Assembly (NCBI RefSeq): GCF_014257025.1
Contig: NZ_JACMSF010000043.1
Span: 16,679-80,678, forward strand
From: Streptomyces cupreus
GTDB taxonomy: Bacteria; Actinomycetota; Actinomycetes; Streptomycetales; Streptomycetaceae
Direction: 5' to 3'
DNA length: 64,000 bases
The notes under the pieces are model-generated. The model saw nothing but the letters and a program-made list of their open reading frames with translations, was not told the origin of the DNA and searched no databases. Both the position numbers and the translations under genes were made by a program. Every line of letters starts with the position of its first letter. Positions within the stretch are counted from its first letter, which is position 1. Of the stretch, positions 7,873-16,954 are shown one piece after another.

Positions 7873-10544
7873 TACTTGGCCGTCTCCCCGACCAGGCGCT
7901 CCACGGCGTCCACGGCGTCACCGACCGCGGCCGGGTTCTGGCCGCCGCCCTGGGCGACGTCCGGCTTGCCGCCACCGCCGCCGCCGAGCGTCTTGGCGGC
8001 CGTACGGACCAGGTCGCCGGCCTTGAGGCCGCGCTCGCGGGCGGCCTCGTTGGTGGCGATGACCGTCAGCGGCTTGCCGTTCACCACGGTGAACAGGGCG
8101 ACCACGACGGGCCGGCCGCCCTGGATGCGGCCGCGCACGTCGAGGACCAGCTTGCGCAGGTCGTCGGCGGTGGTGCCGTCCGGAACCTGGCCGGTGACCA
8201 GGGCGATGCCGCGTACGTCCTTGGCGGACTCGGCGAGACCGGCCGCGGCCTGGAGGACCTTCTCGGCGCGGAACTTCTCGATCTCCTTCTCGGCGTCCTT
8301 CAGCTTGCCGAGCATGGCGGAGACCTTCTCCGGGAGCTCCTCCGGACGGCCCTTGATCAGCTCCTGGAGCTGGGCGACGACCGTGTGCTCACGGGCGAGG
8401 AAGTTGTAGGCGTCGACACCGACGAGGGCCTCGATACGGCGCACACCCGAGCCGATCGAGGACTCACCGAGCAGCTTGACCAGGCCGAGCTGGGCGGTGT
8501 TGTGGACGTGGGTGCCGCCGCACAGCTCCTTGGAGAAGTCGCCGATGGTCACCACGCGGACCCGCTCGCCGTACTTCTCGCCGAACTCGGCGATGGCGCC
8601 CTGCTTCTTGGCCTCGTCGATGCCCATGACGTCGGCACGGACGTCCAGATCGCGGGCGAGCACCTCGTTGATCTTCTGCTCGACGTCGGTCATCACGGCC
8701 GTCGGAACGGCGGACGGCGAGCCGAAGTCGAAGCGGAAGCGGCCGGGCTGGTTCTCGGAACCGGCCTGGGCGGCCGTCGGGCCGAGGGCGTCGCGCAGGG
8801 CCTGGTGGGTCAGGTGGGTCGCCGAGTGGGCGCGGGCGATGGCCTTGCGGCGGAGGTTGTCGATCAAGGCCTGGGCCTTGGCGCCGACGGTGACCTCGCC
8901 GACCTGGACGACGCCCTTGTGGACGTACACGCCCGGCACCGGCTTCTGGCAGTCGCGCACCTCGATGACGGCACCGGAGTCCACCTTGATGCGGCCGGTG
9001 TCGCCGATCTGGCCGCCGCCCTCGGCGTAGAACGGGGTGCGGTCGAGGACGATCTCGACCTCGTCGCCCTCGGTGGCGGCCGGGGAGGAGACGCCGTCGA
9101 CGAGGATGCCGACGATCGTCGACTCGCCCTCGGTGTCGGTGTAGCCGATGAACTCGGTCTCACCGGCGCTGTCGGCGATCTCGCGGTAGGCGCCCATGTC
9201 GGCGTGGCCGGTCTTCTTGGCCTGGGCGTCGGCCTTGGCGCGCTCCCGCTGCTCCTTCATCAGGCGCCGGAAGCCGTCCTCGTCCACGGACAGGCCCTGC
9301 TCGGCGGCCATCTCCAGGGTGAGGTCGATCGGGAAGCCCCAGGTGTCGTGGAGCAGGAACGCCTTGTCGCCGGCGAGGACGGTGCCGCCGGAGGCCTTGG
9401 TCTCGGTGACGGCGGTGTCGAGGATGTTGGTGCCGGCCTTCAGCGTCTTGAGGAAGGCGTTCTCCTCGGCGAGGGCGACCTTCTCGATGCGCTCGCGGTC
9501 GGTGACGAGCTCCGGGTACTGCCGGCCCATCATCGCGATGACGGTGTCGACCAGGTCCTTGACGACCGGACCGGTGGCGCCGAGCAGGCGCATGTTGCGG
9601 ATGGCGCGGCGCATGATGCGGCGCAGGACGTAGCCGCGGCCCTCGTTGCCCGGGGTGACGCCGTCGCCGATGAGCATCACGGCGGTGCGCATATGGTCGG
9701 TGACCACGCGCAGGGAGACGTCCGAGGCGTGGGCGTCGCCGTAGGCCACGCCGGTCAGCTCGGTGGCCTTCTTGATGACGGCCATGGAGGTGTCGATCTC
9801 GTACATGTTCTGCACGCCCTGCAGAATCATGGCGAGCCGCTCAAGGCCGAGCCCGGTGTCGATGTTCTTGCTCGGCAGGTCGCCGAGGATCTCGAAGCTC
9901 TCCTTGCCGGTGCCCTCGCCCCGCTCGTACTGCATGAAGACGAGGTTCCAGATCTCCACGTACCGCTCGTCGTTGACGGCGGGGCCGCCCTCGACGCCGA
10001 ACTCGGGGCCGCGGTCGTAGTTGATCTCGGAACAGGGGCCGCAGGGGCCGGGGACACCCATGGACCAGAAGTTGTCCTTCATGCCCAGGCGCTGGATGCG
10101 CTCCTTGGGCACGCCGACGACCTCGTGCCAGATCTGCTCGGCCTCGTCGTCGTCCTTGTAGACGGTGATCCACAGACGCTCGGGGTCGAGGCCGTAACCG
10201 CCCTTGTCCTGGGGGCTGGTGAGCAGCTCCCAGGCGAGCTTGATGGCGCCTTCCTTGAAGTAGTCGCCGAAGGAGAAGTTGCCGCACATCTGGAAGAACG
10301 TGCCGTGCCGGGTGGTCTTGCCGACCTCTTCGATGTCCGGCGTGCGCACGCACTTCTGCACGCTGGTGGCGCGGTCGAAGGGCGGCTTGACCTCGCCCAG
10401 GAAGTAGGGCTTGAAGGGCACCATGCCGGCCGGGACGAGGAGCAGAGTCGGGTCGTCCGCGATGAGCGACGCCGAAGGGACGACGGTGTGCCCGCGCTCC
10501 TCGAAGAAGCTCAGCCAGCGGCGGCGGATCTCAGCCGACTCCAT
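7872..10544 (-). CDS. alaS: Alanyl-tRNA synthetase
   Basis: A full-length 890-residue class II synthetase. It has the N-terminal catalytic core (HTFFQMCGNFSFGD region and GLGLERLAM), the editing domain with the zinc-binding pair of motifs ARAHSATHLTHQAL and CGGTHVHNT, and a C-terminal DHHA1 domain ending in a Gly-rich stretch GGGGGGKPDVAQGG. It charges tRNA-Ala and hydrolyses mischarged Ser/Gly-tRNA. The start overlaps the stop of the upstream small gene by one base. No T-box leader is present, because there is no upstream spacer. Confidence 0.97.
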   Translation of the reverse strand: MESAEIRRRWLSFFEERGHTVVPSASLIADDPTLLLVPAGMVPFKPYFLGEVKPPFDRATSVQKCVRTPDIEEVGKTTRHGTFFQMCGNFSFGDYFKEGAIKLAWELLTSPQDKGGYGLDPERLWITVYKDDDEAEQIWHEVVGVPKERIQRLGMKDNFWSMGVPGPCGPCSEINYDRGPEFGVEGGPAVNDERYVEIWNLVFMQYERGEGTGKESFEILGDLPSKNIDTGLGLERLAMILQGVQNMYEIDTSMAVIKKATELTGVAYGDAHASDVSLRVVTDHMRTAVMLIGDGVTPGNEGRGYVLRRIMRRAIRNMRLLGATGPVVKDLVDTVIAMMGRQYPELVTDRERIEKVALAEENAFLKTLKAGTNILDTAVTETKASGGTVLAGDKAFLLHDTWGFPIDLTLEMAAEQGLSVDEDGFRRLMKEQRERAKADAQAKKTGHADMGAYREIADSAGETEFIGYTDTEGESTIVGILVDGVSSPAATEGDEVEIVLDRTPFYAEGGGQIGDTGRIKVDSGAVIEVRDCQKPVPGVYVHKGVVQVGEVTVGAKAQALIDNLRRKAIARAHSATHLTHQALRDALGPTAAQAGSENQPGRFRFDFGSPSAVPTAVMTDVEQKINEVLARDLDVRADVMGIDEAKKQGAIAEFGEKYGERVRVVTIGDFSKELCGGTHVHNTAQLGLVKLLGESSIGSGVRRIEALVGVDAYNFLAREHTVVAQLQELIKGRPEELPEKVSAMLGKLKDAEKEIEKFRAEKVLQAAAGLAESAKDVRGIALVTGQVPDGTTADDLRKLVLDVRGRIQGGRPVVVALFTVVNGKPLTVIATNEAARERGLKAGDLVRTAAKTLGGGGGGKPDVAQGGGQNPAAVGDAVDAVERLVGETAK

Positions 10545-10894
10545 CAGTGGTCCTCATTCCGGTTGTACGAGTACGTCGTGCTGTCGATGACGTACGTCTT
10601 CGGCTTGGTGCGGTTCTCGATCGCGGCGTGCCGCCGCGGCGCGGGCAGTTCGGGGCCCGCCTGGATGCCCAGCGCGTCCTCCAGCTCGGCCTCCCGCTGG
10701 GCCATGTTGTCGCGGACGTCGAGCGCGAAGCCCACCGCGCGGTCCTTGAGGCGGTTTCCGGCCTCCAGTGCCTTGTTGGCGGCCTGCGTGGCCAGGTGCT
10801 CGGGGGTCAGCTGCTTCAGTTTGCGGTTGACCTTGGTGGTGGCCCACACACCGGCCGCGACACCTGTGGTGAACCAGAAGGTACGGCGGAACAT
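10544..10894 (-). CDS. DUF6167-type small protein
   Basis: A 116-residue protein starting MFRRTFWFTTGVAAGVW, a short hydrophobic N-terminal segment that may anchor it in the membrane. Helical charged sequence (KVNRKLKQLTPEHLATQAANKAL) and a polar tail follow. I associate this with the actinobacterial DUF6167 family, of unknown role. GAGGG lies about 12 nt before the ATG. An earlier in-frame start exists but would overlap the upstream gene. It is coupled to alaS by a 1-nt overlap, so the order DUF948 protein, DUF6167 protein, alaS is one operon. Confidence 0.75.
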   Translation of the reverse strand: MFRRTFWFTTGVAAGVWATTKVNRKLKQLTPEHLATQAANKALEAGNRLKDRAVGFALDVRDNMAQREAELEDALGIQAGPELPAPRRHAAIENRTKPKTYVIDSTTYSYNRNEDH

Positions 10895-10901
10895 CGCTGG
10901 A

Positions 10902-11348
10902 TCAGTCCCTCTTTCCACGGTTGTTCCGCTTGCTGCGCCGTGCGGCCGGAACCGTGCGGCCCACGATCACGGTACGTCGGGGTTCCTTGGCGGGCACGTC
11001 GTCCTTGCGGCCCGCGATCGCCCGCCGTACGCCGTAGCCGAAGGCCGCGACCTTGACCAGGGGGCCGCCGAAGGTGGAGGCCACCGTGGTGGACAGCGCG
11101 GAGGCGTTGGAGGTGACTTCCTGGACGTCGGAGGCGATGGAGTCGACCCGGTCGATCTGGGTCTGCGCCGAGCGCACCGCGGCGGAGGCGTCCGCCAGGA
11201 GCGGGACGGCCTGATCGGTCACGTCCGCGACCAGCTTGGTGGTCGCCCTGAGCGTCTGGGCCAGCCTCACCAGTGCCACGGCGAGGAAGGAGACCAGGAT
11301 CGCCCAGAACACGGCCACCAGGATCCCGGCCACCTCTCCACCGGACAC
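10902..11348 (-). CDS. DUF948-type membrane-associated protein
   Basis: A 148-residue protein with an N-terminal membrane helix (GILVAVFWAILVSFLAVALV, residues 7-26), then a long helical region rich in Ala, Ser, Asp and Val (about 35-95), probably a coiled coil, and a basic C-terminus ending in RRSKRNNRGKRD. This layout fits DUF948 proteins, whose function is unknown. The start is GTG with GGGAG about 12 nt upstream. It is the first gene of the minus-strand run leading into alaS. Its promoter must lie in the ~190-nt gap shared with the divergent regulator-like gene. Confidence 0.75.
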   Translation of the reverse strand: MSGGEVAGILVAVFWAILVSFLAVALVRLAQTLRATTKLVADVTDQAVPLLADASAAVRSAQTQIDRVDSIASDVQEVTSNASALSTTVASTFGGPLVKVAAFGYGVRRAIAGRKDDVPAKEPRRTVIVGRTVPAARRSKRNNRGKRD

Positions 11349-11537
11349 TGTTGCACCCGCTCCCTGAAACGTGTCTCAACATCGAAAGTCGTGGGTCGAG
11401 CCTATCGCGCCGGGCGTGGCGCTCCGTACCGCATTACCGCCCGCCGGACCCCGAGTTCGGCGAAGCGATTGTACGGACTGAATACGCTTCAGTACGCTCC
11501 GTATCCCATGCGAGATCGACAGCGTGAGGACACCCCG

Positions 11538-13679
11538 GTGGCGGGCAATCTGCCCTTGGAGCTCGACGCGTTCGTCGGGCGTACGGCCGAACTCGCGGGG
11601 CTGACCGAGGCGCTCGGCGAGACGCGGCTGGTGACGGTCACCGGGGTGGGCGGGGTCGGAAAGTCTCGGCTGGCGGCCCGTGCGGCCTCCCGGTGCGCGC
11701 CGTCGGACGGGGTGTGGCGGGTGGAGTTGGCGCCGGTGCGCGATCCGGCGTGCGTCGACCACGCGGTCGTGGCGGCGCTGGGACTGACCGACCACACCAC
11801 CCGCCCGGCGCGCGAGACGCTCCTGTCCCATCTCGCCGAACGTCAACTCCTGCTGCTCCTGGACGGGTTCGAGCACCTGGTCGACGCCTGCGCCGAGCTG
11901 GTGACCGAGCTTTTGTGCCGGGCGCCGGGGCTGAAGGTGCTCGCGGTGGGCCGCAGACCGCTGTCGGTGCAGGGCGAGAAGCTGCTCCCGCTGACGCCGC
12001 TCGCCGAGGACGAGGCGGTCGAGCTGTTCGCGGCCCGGGCCGCACTGCACGGGATCCAGGTCGCCGGCGATGACGACGTACGAGAGCTGTGCCGACGCCT
12101 CGACGGGATTCCGCTGGCGGTGGAACTGGCGGCCGGGCGGCTGCGGGCGCTGTCCCCGGGGCAGTTGCTGGTCCGGCTGGACGACCGGTTCCGGCTGCTG
12201 ACCCGGGCCGGCGGGGACTCGCCGTGGCGTCATCGGACGCTGCGCACGGCGATCGGCTGGAGCCATGAACTGTGCACGCCCGAGGAGCGGTTGCTGTGGG
12301 CGCGCCTTTCGGTGTTCGCCGGGCGCTTCGATCTGGAGGCCGTGGAGTACGTGTGCAGCGGGCACGGTCTGCACGCCGACGACGTCCTCGACGTGCTCTC
12401 GGAACTCCTCGCGCAGTCGGTGGTCTCCCGCGAGGAGACCGACTCGGGCGTGCGCTACCGCATGCTGGACACGGTCCGGGCCTACGGCGCCGACTGGCTG
12501 GCGGCGACCGGTGACGCGGAGCGGCTGCGGCGCCGGCACCGCGACTGGTACCTGGGCCTGGCGACCTGGTGCGAGCTGGACTGGTTCTCGCCGCGCCAGG
12601 CGGAGCTCGCCGCGCGCGTGGAGGCGGAGCTGCCGAATCTGCGCAGCGCCCTGGAGCACTGTCTGTCCGAGCCGGAGGAGGCACATCTGGGCCAGCTCCT
12701 CGCGGGCTCCCTGTGGTTCTGCTGGGCCGGCTGCGGCCGCCTCTCGGAGGGCCGGCACTGGCTGGACCAGGCCGTGCAGCTGCACTCCGGCCATGAGCAG
12801 TCCCGGCTCAAAGCCCTGTGGGTGCTCGGCTATGTGGCAGTTCTCCAGGGCGACACGCTCGCCGCGCTGGCCGCGCTGCACGAGTGCCGTGAGGAGGCGG
12901 AGCTGTCGGCGAACCCCACCGCGACGGCCTACGCCGAGCACCGCACCGGTTGCCTGGCCCTGGTCAGCGACGACATGCCCCGTGCTGAAACGCTGCTGCG
13001 CTCGGCGCTGGCCCGCTACCAGGAGATCGGCGAGCTCAACAGCAACGTCCTCATGGGCCAGGTGGAGCTCGCGATGGCCCGGGCCTTCCAGGGCGATCTG
13101 GAAGAGGCGGAAGTGCTGTGCGAGGACGTGCACCGGGTGTGCGAGGACCACGGCGAGCGCTGGGCCCGGTCGTACGCGCTGTATGTGCTGGCGTACGCGG
13201 CCTGGCGGGAGGGCGATCAGGGCCGTGCGCGCGAGCTGCTGACCGACTGCCTGGCCGCCGCCCACTCCTTCCGCGACCTGCTCGGCTCGGTCCTCACGGT
13301 GGAGCTGCTGGCCCTGGTCACCGCGACGGAGGGCGACGCGGCGGAGGCGGCGGTGCTGCAAGGGTCGGCCGACCGGATGTGGCCGCCGGTGGGGCTGCCG
13401 CTGTTCGGCTCGGCGTACTTCAACGCCCCGCACGAGCTGTGCGAGGCGATGACCCGGGAGCGGCTGGGCGATGAGCGGTACGAGGAGTGCGTACGGGCGG
13501 GTGCGCTGCTGGACCGGGAGGCGGCGGTGGGCCGGGCGCTGCGCCTCGGGCGGCCGACGGCCACGGCGCTGGAGGCGCTGCCCGCGCCGCGCGAGCCCCT
13601 GCGGCACTCCAAAGTCACCCTCGACATGCACGAACCCGCCGCCTCGCCCACCCGGAAGGGCGGGGAGACGGCGGGCTGA
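11538..13679 (+). CDS. AfsR/LuxR-like signal-transduction NTPase with TPR-type helical repeats, no visible DNA-binding domain
   Basis: A 713-residue protein. NLPLELDAFVGR opens an NB-ARC/STAND-type NTPase domain with Walker A VTGVGGVGKSRLA (about 35-47) and Walker B LLLLLDGFEHLVD. GLPxA-like motifs follow (RLDGIPLAVELAAGRLRAL), then a winged-helix-like segment and several hundred residues of helical repeats. Such modules normally regulate SARP or LuxR transcription factors, but I see no HTH at either end. The GTG at 11538 is chosen because GAGGA lies seven bases upstream. An in-frame ATG at 11508 lacks a Shine-Dalgarno sequence but could be leaderless. It is divergent from the alaS operon and convergent with rpsD. 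Confidence 0.8.
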   Translation: MAGNLPLELDAFVGRTAELAGLTEALGETRLVTVTGVGGVGKSRLAARAASRCAPSDGVWRVELAPVRDPACVDHAVVAALGLTDHTTRPARETLLSHLAERQLLLLLDGFEHLVDACAELVTELLCRAPGLKVLAVGRRPLSVQGEKLLPLTPLAEDEAVELFAARAALHGIQVAGDDDVRELCRRLDGIPLAVELAAGRLRALSPGQLLVRLDDRFRLLTRAGGDSPWRHRTLRTAIGWSHELCTPEERLLWARLSVFAGRFDLEAVEYVCSGHGLHADDVLDVLSELLAQSVVSREETDSGVRYRMLDTVRAYGADWLAATGDAERLRRRHRDWYLGLATWCELDWFSPRQAELAARVEAELPNLRSALEHCLSEPEEAHLGQLLAGSLWFCWAGCGRLSEGRHWLDQAVQLHSGHEQSRLKALWVLGYVAVLQGDTLAALAALHECREEAELSANPTATAYAEHRTGCLALVSDDMPRAETLLRSALARYQEIGELNSNVLMGQVELAMARAFQGDLEEAEVLCEDVHRVCEDHGERWARSYALYVLAYAAWREGDQGRARELLTDCLAAAHSFRDLLGSVLTVELLALVTATEGDAAEAAVLQGSADRMWPPVGLPLFGSAYFNAPHELCEAMTRERLGDERYEECVRAGALLDREAAVGRALRLGRPTATALEALPAPREPLRHSKVTLDMHEPAASPTRKGGETAG

Positions 13680-13709
13680 CGCGCAGGTGGTGCTACGTCC
13701 GCTGAAGGA

Positions 13710-14324
13710 TCAACGGGCGTAGTACTCGACGACGAGCTGCTCGTCGCAGATCACCGGGATCTCCTTGCGGTTCGGCTCACGGTCCAGGCGGAACGCCAGG
13801 GCCTTGAGGTTCACCTGGAGGTAACGCGGGGTCTCACCCTCGGGGGCGAAGCCGCCCTCACGGGCGATCGAGAAGAGGGTCTTCTCGCGGCTGCGCTCGC
13901 GGACCATCACGACGTCGTCGGGACGGACGCGGAACGACGGCTTGTCGACCTTCTGGCCGTTGACCTCGATGTGGCCATGAACGACCATCTGACGGGCCTG
14001 GTAGATGGTGCGGGCGATGCCCGAACGCAGGACCAGGGCGTCGAGACGACGCTCAAGCTCGATGATCAGGGCCTCACCGGTCTTGCCCTGAACCTTGGAG
14101 GCACGCTCGTAGGCGCGGACGAGCTGGCGCTCGGACACGTCGTACTGCGCACGCAGACGCTGCTTCTCCAGCAGACGGACCTTGTAGTCCGAGTTCTGCT
14201 TGCGGCCACGGCCGTGCTCACCCGGCGGGTAGGGACGGGCCTCGAAGTACTTGACGGCCTTCGGGGTCAGCGCGATGCCGAGGGCACGCGACTTCTTGAC
14301 CTTGGGGCGGGACTGGTTCGCCAC
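13710..14324 (-). CDS. rpsD: 30S ribosomal protein S4
   Basis: A 204-residue S4 with the RNA-binding S4 domain in LERRLDALVLRSGIARTIYQARQMVVHGHIEVNG (split here by description only) and the actinobacterial ending EEYYAR-like VVEYYAR. It nucleates 16S rRNA folding in the small subunit body. The start is GTG at 14324, giving VANQSRPKVKKSRALG, the usual N-terminus. Earlier in-frame starts fall in the leader and are rejected. Unlike many bacteria, rpsD here is monocistronic, away from the rpoA cluster, as in other Streptomyces. Confidence 0.95.
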   Translation of the reverse strand: MANQSRPKVKKSRALGIALTPKAVKYFEARPYPPGEHGRGRKQNSDYKVRLLEKQRLRAQYDVSERQLVRAYERASKVQGKTGEALIIELERRLDALVLRSGIARTIYQARQMVVHGHIEVNGQKVDKPSFRVRPDDVVMVRERSREKTLFSIAREGGFAPEGETPRYLQVNLKALAFRLDREPNRKEIPVICDEQLVVEYYAR

Positions 14325-14626
14325 TTGTTTCTCATTTCCTGGTTTTCGGCTTGTCAGGGTTGAGGGAGGTCGCATCCGCAGCCGGGGAAACCCGCCGGGT
14401 CCACGAGGGACCTGTCGGGCAGCCGCTCCCCTGGTCTGGGCACATACGTGCAGCACGCGAGTGGCCCACCGACCTCTTCCGTCGTACGACGAGTGGTGGT
14501 GGGCTGCCCGCGACACCGATCGACGGTGCGCGACGCTCCTGGAGTCGGTCCGAGGACCGGGTCTCCGGCTGACCGTCCCGTTCTGACTGCACGGGACACA
14601 GCACTTCAAGGCATTCTACAGGCTGC
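14325..14626 (-). promoter_or_regulatory. Long rpsD leader with candidate promoter
   Basis: This is a 302-nt gene-free stretch between the rarA stop and the rpsD start. A good -10 hexamer, TAGAAT on the minus strand (14613-14618), lies at the far end, so an rpsD transcript from it would carry a leader of roughly 280 nt. I see no convincing -35. A leader this long upstream of rpsD is compatible with S4 autoregulation, known in other bacteria, but I did not identify a specific structure. Open frames across it have poor starts and are rejected. Confidence 0.45.
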
Positions 14627-15982
14627 TCAGGACCGCTTGCGACCGAGGTGCTTCCTGGTCCACTCCACCGCGTCCGCGTACCGCGCCTCGGCGCCGTGCC
14701 GGGTCGGGGTGTAGTACTCGCGGTCCTTGAGGGCGTCCGGGGCGTACTGCTGCTCGGCGATGCCCTCGGAAAGGTCGTGCGGATACACATACCCCTGCGC
14801 GTGCCCGAGCTTGGCGGCGCCCTTGTAGTGGCCGTCGCGCAGATGCGGCGGCACGGGTCCGGCCAGTCCCTTGCGTACGTCCTCCATGGCGGCGCCGATG
14901 GCGGTGGTCGCGGAGTTGGACTTCGGGGCCAGGGCGAGGGCGATGGTGGCGTGGCTGAGGGTGAGGGCGGCCTCGGGGAAGCCGATCATGGCGACGGCCT
15001 GGGCGGCGGCGACCGCGATGGGCAGGGCGTTCGGATCGGCGAGGCCGATGTCCTCGCTGGCCGAGATCATCAGGCGGCGGGCGATGAAGCGGGGGTCCTC
15101 GCCGGCCTCGATCATCCGGGCCAGGTAGTGCAGGGCCGCGTCGACATCGGAGCCGCGAATGGACTTGATGAGGGCGCTCGCCACGTCGTAGTGCTGGTCG
15201 CCGTCGCGGTCGTACTTCACCGCCGCCCGGTCGACCGTCTGCTCCAGTGTCCCGAGGCTGATCTCGCTCTCGCCCTGGTCCAGGGCGGCTCCGGCCGCGG
15301 CCTCCAGGGCGGTCAGGGCGCGGCGGGCGTCGCCGCCGGCGATGCGCAGCAGGTGGGCCTCGGTGTCCTCGGGCAGGGTGACGGCATCCCTGAGGCCCCG
15401 CTCGTCGGAGAGGGCGCGCTCGATGAGGCCTCGCACGTCGTCGTCCGTGAGGGGTTCGAGGGTGAGGAGGAGGGAGCGGGAGAGCAGGGGTGAGATCACG
15501 GAGAAGTACGGGTTCTCCGTCGTCGCCGCGATCAGGGTCACCCAGCGGTTCTCGACCGCCGGGAGCAGGGAGTCCTGCTGTGCCTTGCTGAAGCGGTGGA
15601 TCTCGTCGAGGAAGAGGACGGTCTCCTTGCCGAAGCCGCCGGTGGCGCGGCGGGCGCCGTCGATGACCGCGCGGACCTCCTTGACTCCGGCGGTGATCGC
15701 GGACAGTTCCACGAAGCGCTTGTTGGTGGCCTTGGAGACGACGTACGCGAGGGTCGTCTTGCCGGTGCCGGGCGGGCCCCAGAGGATCACCGAGGAGGGT
15801 CCGGCCGGGCCGCCTCCGGACTCGCCGACCAGTCTGCGCAGCGGTGAGCCCGGCTTGAGCAGGTGCTGCTGGCCCACCACCTCGTCGAGGGTGCGCGGGC
15901 GCATCCGGACGGCCAGGGGGCTGGCGGTCGGGTCCTTCTCCTGGCGTTCTTCGGCTGCGGCGGTGAACAGGTCGGGCTCCAC
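14627..15982 (-). CDS. rarA: Replication-associated recombination protein A (RarA/MgsA AAA+ ATPase)
   Basis: A 451-residue clamp-loader-type ATPase. It has the RarA opening PLAVRMRPRTLDEVVGQ, Walker A GPPGTGKTT, Walker B LFLDEIHRF, sensor 1 AATTENPYF, and the C-terminal tetramerisation region with NALPIAVAAAQA and SEGIAEQQYAPD near the end. It acts at stalled replication forks and interacts with SSB in E. coli. The start is GTG. It lies upstream of rpsD on the same strand, but the long rpsD leader argues for separate expression. Confidence 0.95.
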   Translation of the reverse strand: MEPDLFTAAAEERQEKDPTASPLAVRMRPRTLDEVVGQQHLLKPGSPLRRLVGESGGGPAGPSSVILWGPPGTGKTTLAYVVSKATNKRFVELSAITAGVKEVRAVIDGARRATGGFGKETVLFLDEIHRFSKAQQDSLLPAVENRWVTLIAATTENPYFSVISPLLSRSLLLTLEPLTDDDVRGLIERALSDERGLRDAVTLPEDTEAHLLRIAGGDARRALTALEAAAGAALDQGESEISLGTLEQTVDRAAVKYDRDGDQHYDVASALIKSIRGSDVDAALHYLARMIEAGEDPRFIARRLMISASEDIGLADPNALPIAVAAAQAVAMIGFPEAALTLSHATIALALAPKSNSATTAIGAAMEDVRKGLAGPVPPHLRDGHYKGAAKLGHAQGYVYPHDLSEGIAEQQYAPDALKDREYYTPTRHGAEARYADAVEWTRKHLGRKRS

Positions 15983-16025
15983 GCTGAAACCCTAAATCAC
16001 CGCACTGACAATGCCCTCGGCGCTG

Positions 16026-16682
16026 TCAGCTGGTCCAGAAGTCCCACCAGCGGGTCATGATCAGGATGCCGATGACGCCGATGTGCAGCACCGGCAGGAC
16101 CCAGGTGAACTCGCTGAAGAAGCCCTTCAGCCGGCGCGGTCCTGGCAGGAAGCCGTTGCGCACGTTGAACGAGGTCACGTACCAGAACATGATGATCGTC
16201 GCGACCCAGGCGAGCGAGCACCACAGGCACAGGGCTCCGATGCGGTACAGCGACTGGAACTGCAGCCAGGTGCAGAAGCCGACGCCGAAGAGGGTGCCGG
16301 CGTTGAAGGTGAGCCAGTACCAGCACGGGAAGCGGGCGCGGGCGAGCAGGCTGACGCCGACGCAGATGACGATGCCGTAGGCGACGAGGCCGAGCATCGG
16401 GTTGGGGAAGCCGAAGACCGAGGCCTGGTCGCTCTCCATGACGCTGCCGCAGGAGACGACGGGGTTCAGGCTGCACCCGGGGACGAAGGTCTTCCCCTCG
16501 ACCTTGGCCTCCAGCAGCTTGAACTTGTCGATCGTGATGACCCACGCGGCGAGCAGTCCGGCCGCGCCGGTGATCACCAGCATCAAGGCGAATGCGCGAC
16601 TGCCGCCCATCGCGCGCGACACCTCGATGGTGCGCTCCGGCTCGGGCTCGGTGGAGACGTCCTTGACTGTCGTCTTGCTCAT
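16026..16682 (-). CDS. Vitamin K epoxide reductase (VKOR) family membrane protein
   Basis: A 218-residue polytopic protein with about five membrane helices. It carries the VKOR cysteine set: C70 and C78 in the first extracytoplasmic loop and the active-site CLWC (152-155). Bacterial VKOR homologues reoxidise DsbA-like thiol oxidases using quinones, acting as a DsbB substitute, so it probably supports disulfide formation in exported proteins. A DsbA-like protein occurs at 60.3 kb, but linkage to it is only a guess. The ATG at 16682 is favoured; upstream in-frame codons encode a low-quality extension. It is separated from rarA by 43 nt. Confidence 0.88.
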   Translation of the reverse strand: MSKTTVKDVSTEPEPERTIEVSRAMGGSRAFALMLVITGAAGLLAAWVITIDKFKLLEAKVEGKTFVPGCSLNPVVSCGSVMESDQASVFGFPNPMLGLVAYGIVICVGVSLLARARFPCWYWLTFNAGTLFGVGFCTWLQFQSLYRIGALCLWCSLAWVATIIMFWYVTSFNVRNGFLPGPRRLKGFFSEFTWVLPVLHIGVIGILIMTRWWDFWTS

Positions 16683-16911
16683 CACGCCGATTCCGTCTGC
16701 TTGAGAGTTGGACCTTCTTCGAGCAGGGGCCATTGTGCCGCACCAGGACCCCTTTCCACCGTTCGGTGGACATAAGGACGGCCGCCCCATCGACCCTGAA
16801 CGCTCGGTTCCGGCCAGTTCGGAGCGGACCCGGCGGACGGCACGCGTGCGTGGCACTCAGGCGCCGGAATCGCCCGGCAGGACGAATCCGCACCCGCCGC
16901 ATTGACGGTCC

Positions 16912-16949
16912 ACCCCTTCAGGCGCCGGGTACCCGGCGCCTGAAGGGGT
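16912..16949 (-). terminator. 38-bp perfect palindrome downstream of hisS
   Basis: Positions 16912-16930 and 16931-16949 are exact reverse complements with no spacer, centred on GGGTACCC. It begins six bases past the hisS stop codon, so it should fold into a very stable hairpin and end hisS transcription. No T-run follows. It lies in the 272-nt gap before the VKOR gene. Nothing else recognisable was seen in that gap. Confidence 0.8.
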
Positions 16950-16954
16950 CCCGG

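Noticed and set aside
7746..11507. A giant plus-strand open frame running antisense to ruvX and alaS into the NTPase/TPR gene
   Set aside because: It is the mirror of the high-GC codon pattern of alaS and its neighbours. The true gene begins at 11538 (or 11508), with a ribosome site and family similarity starting only there.
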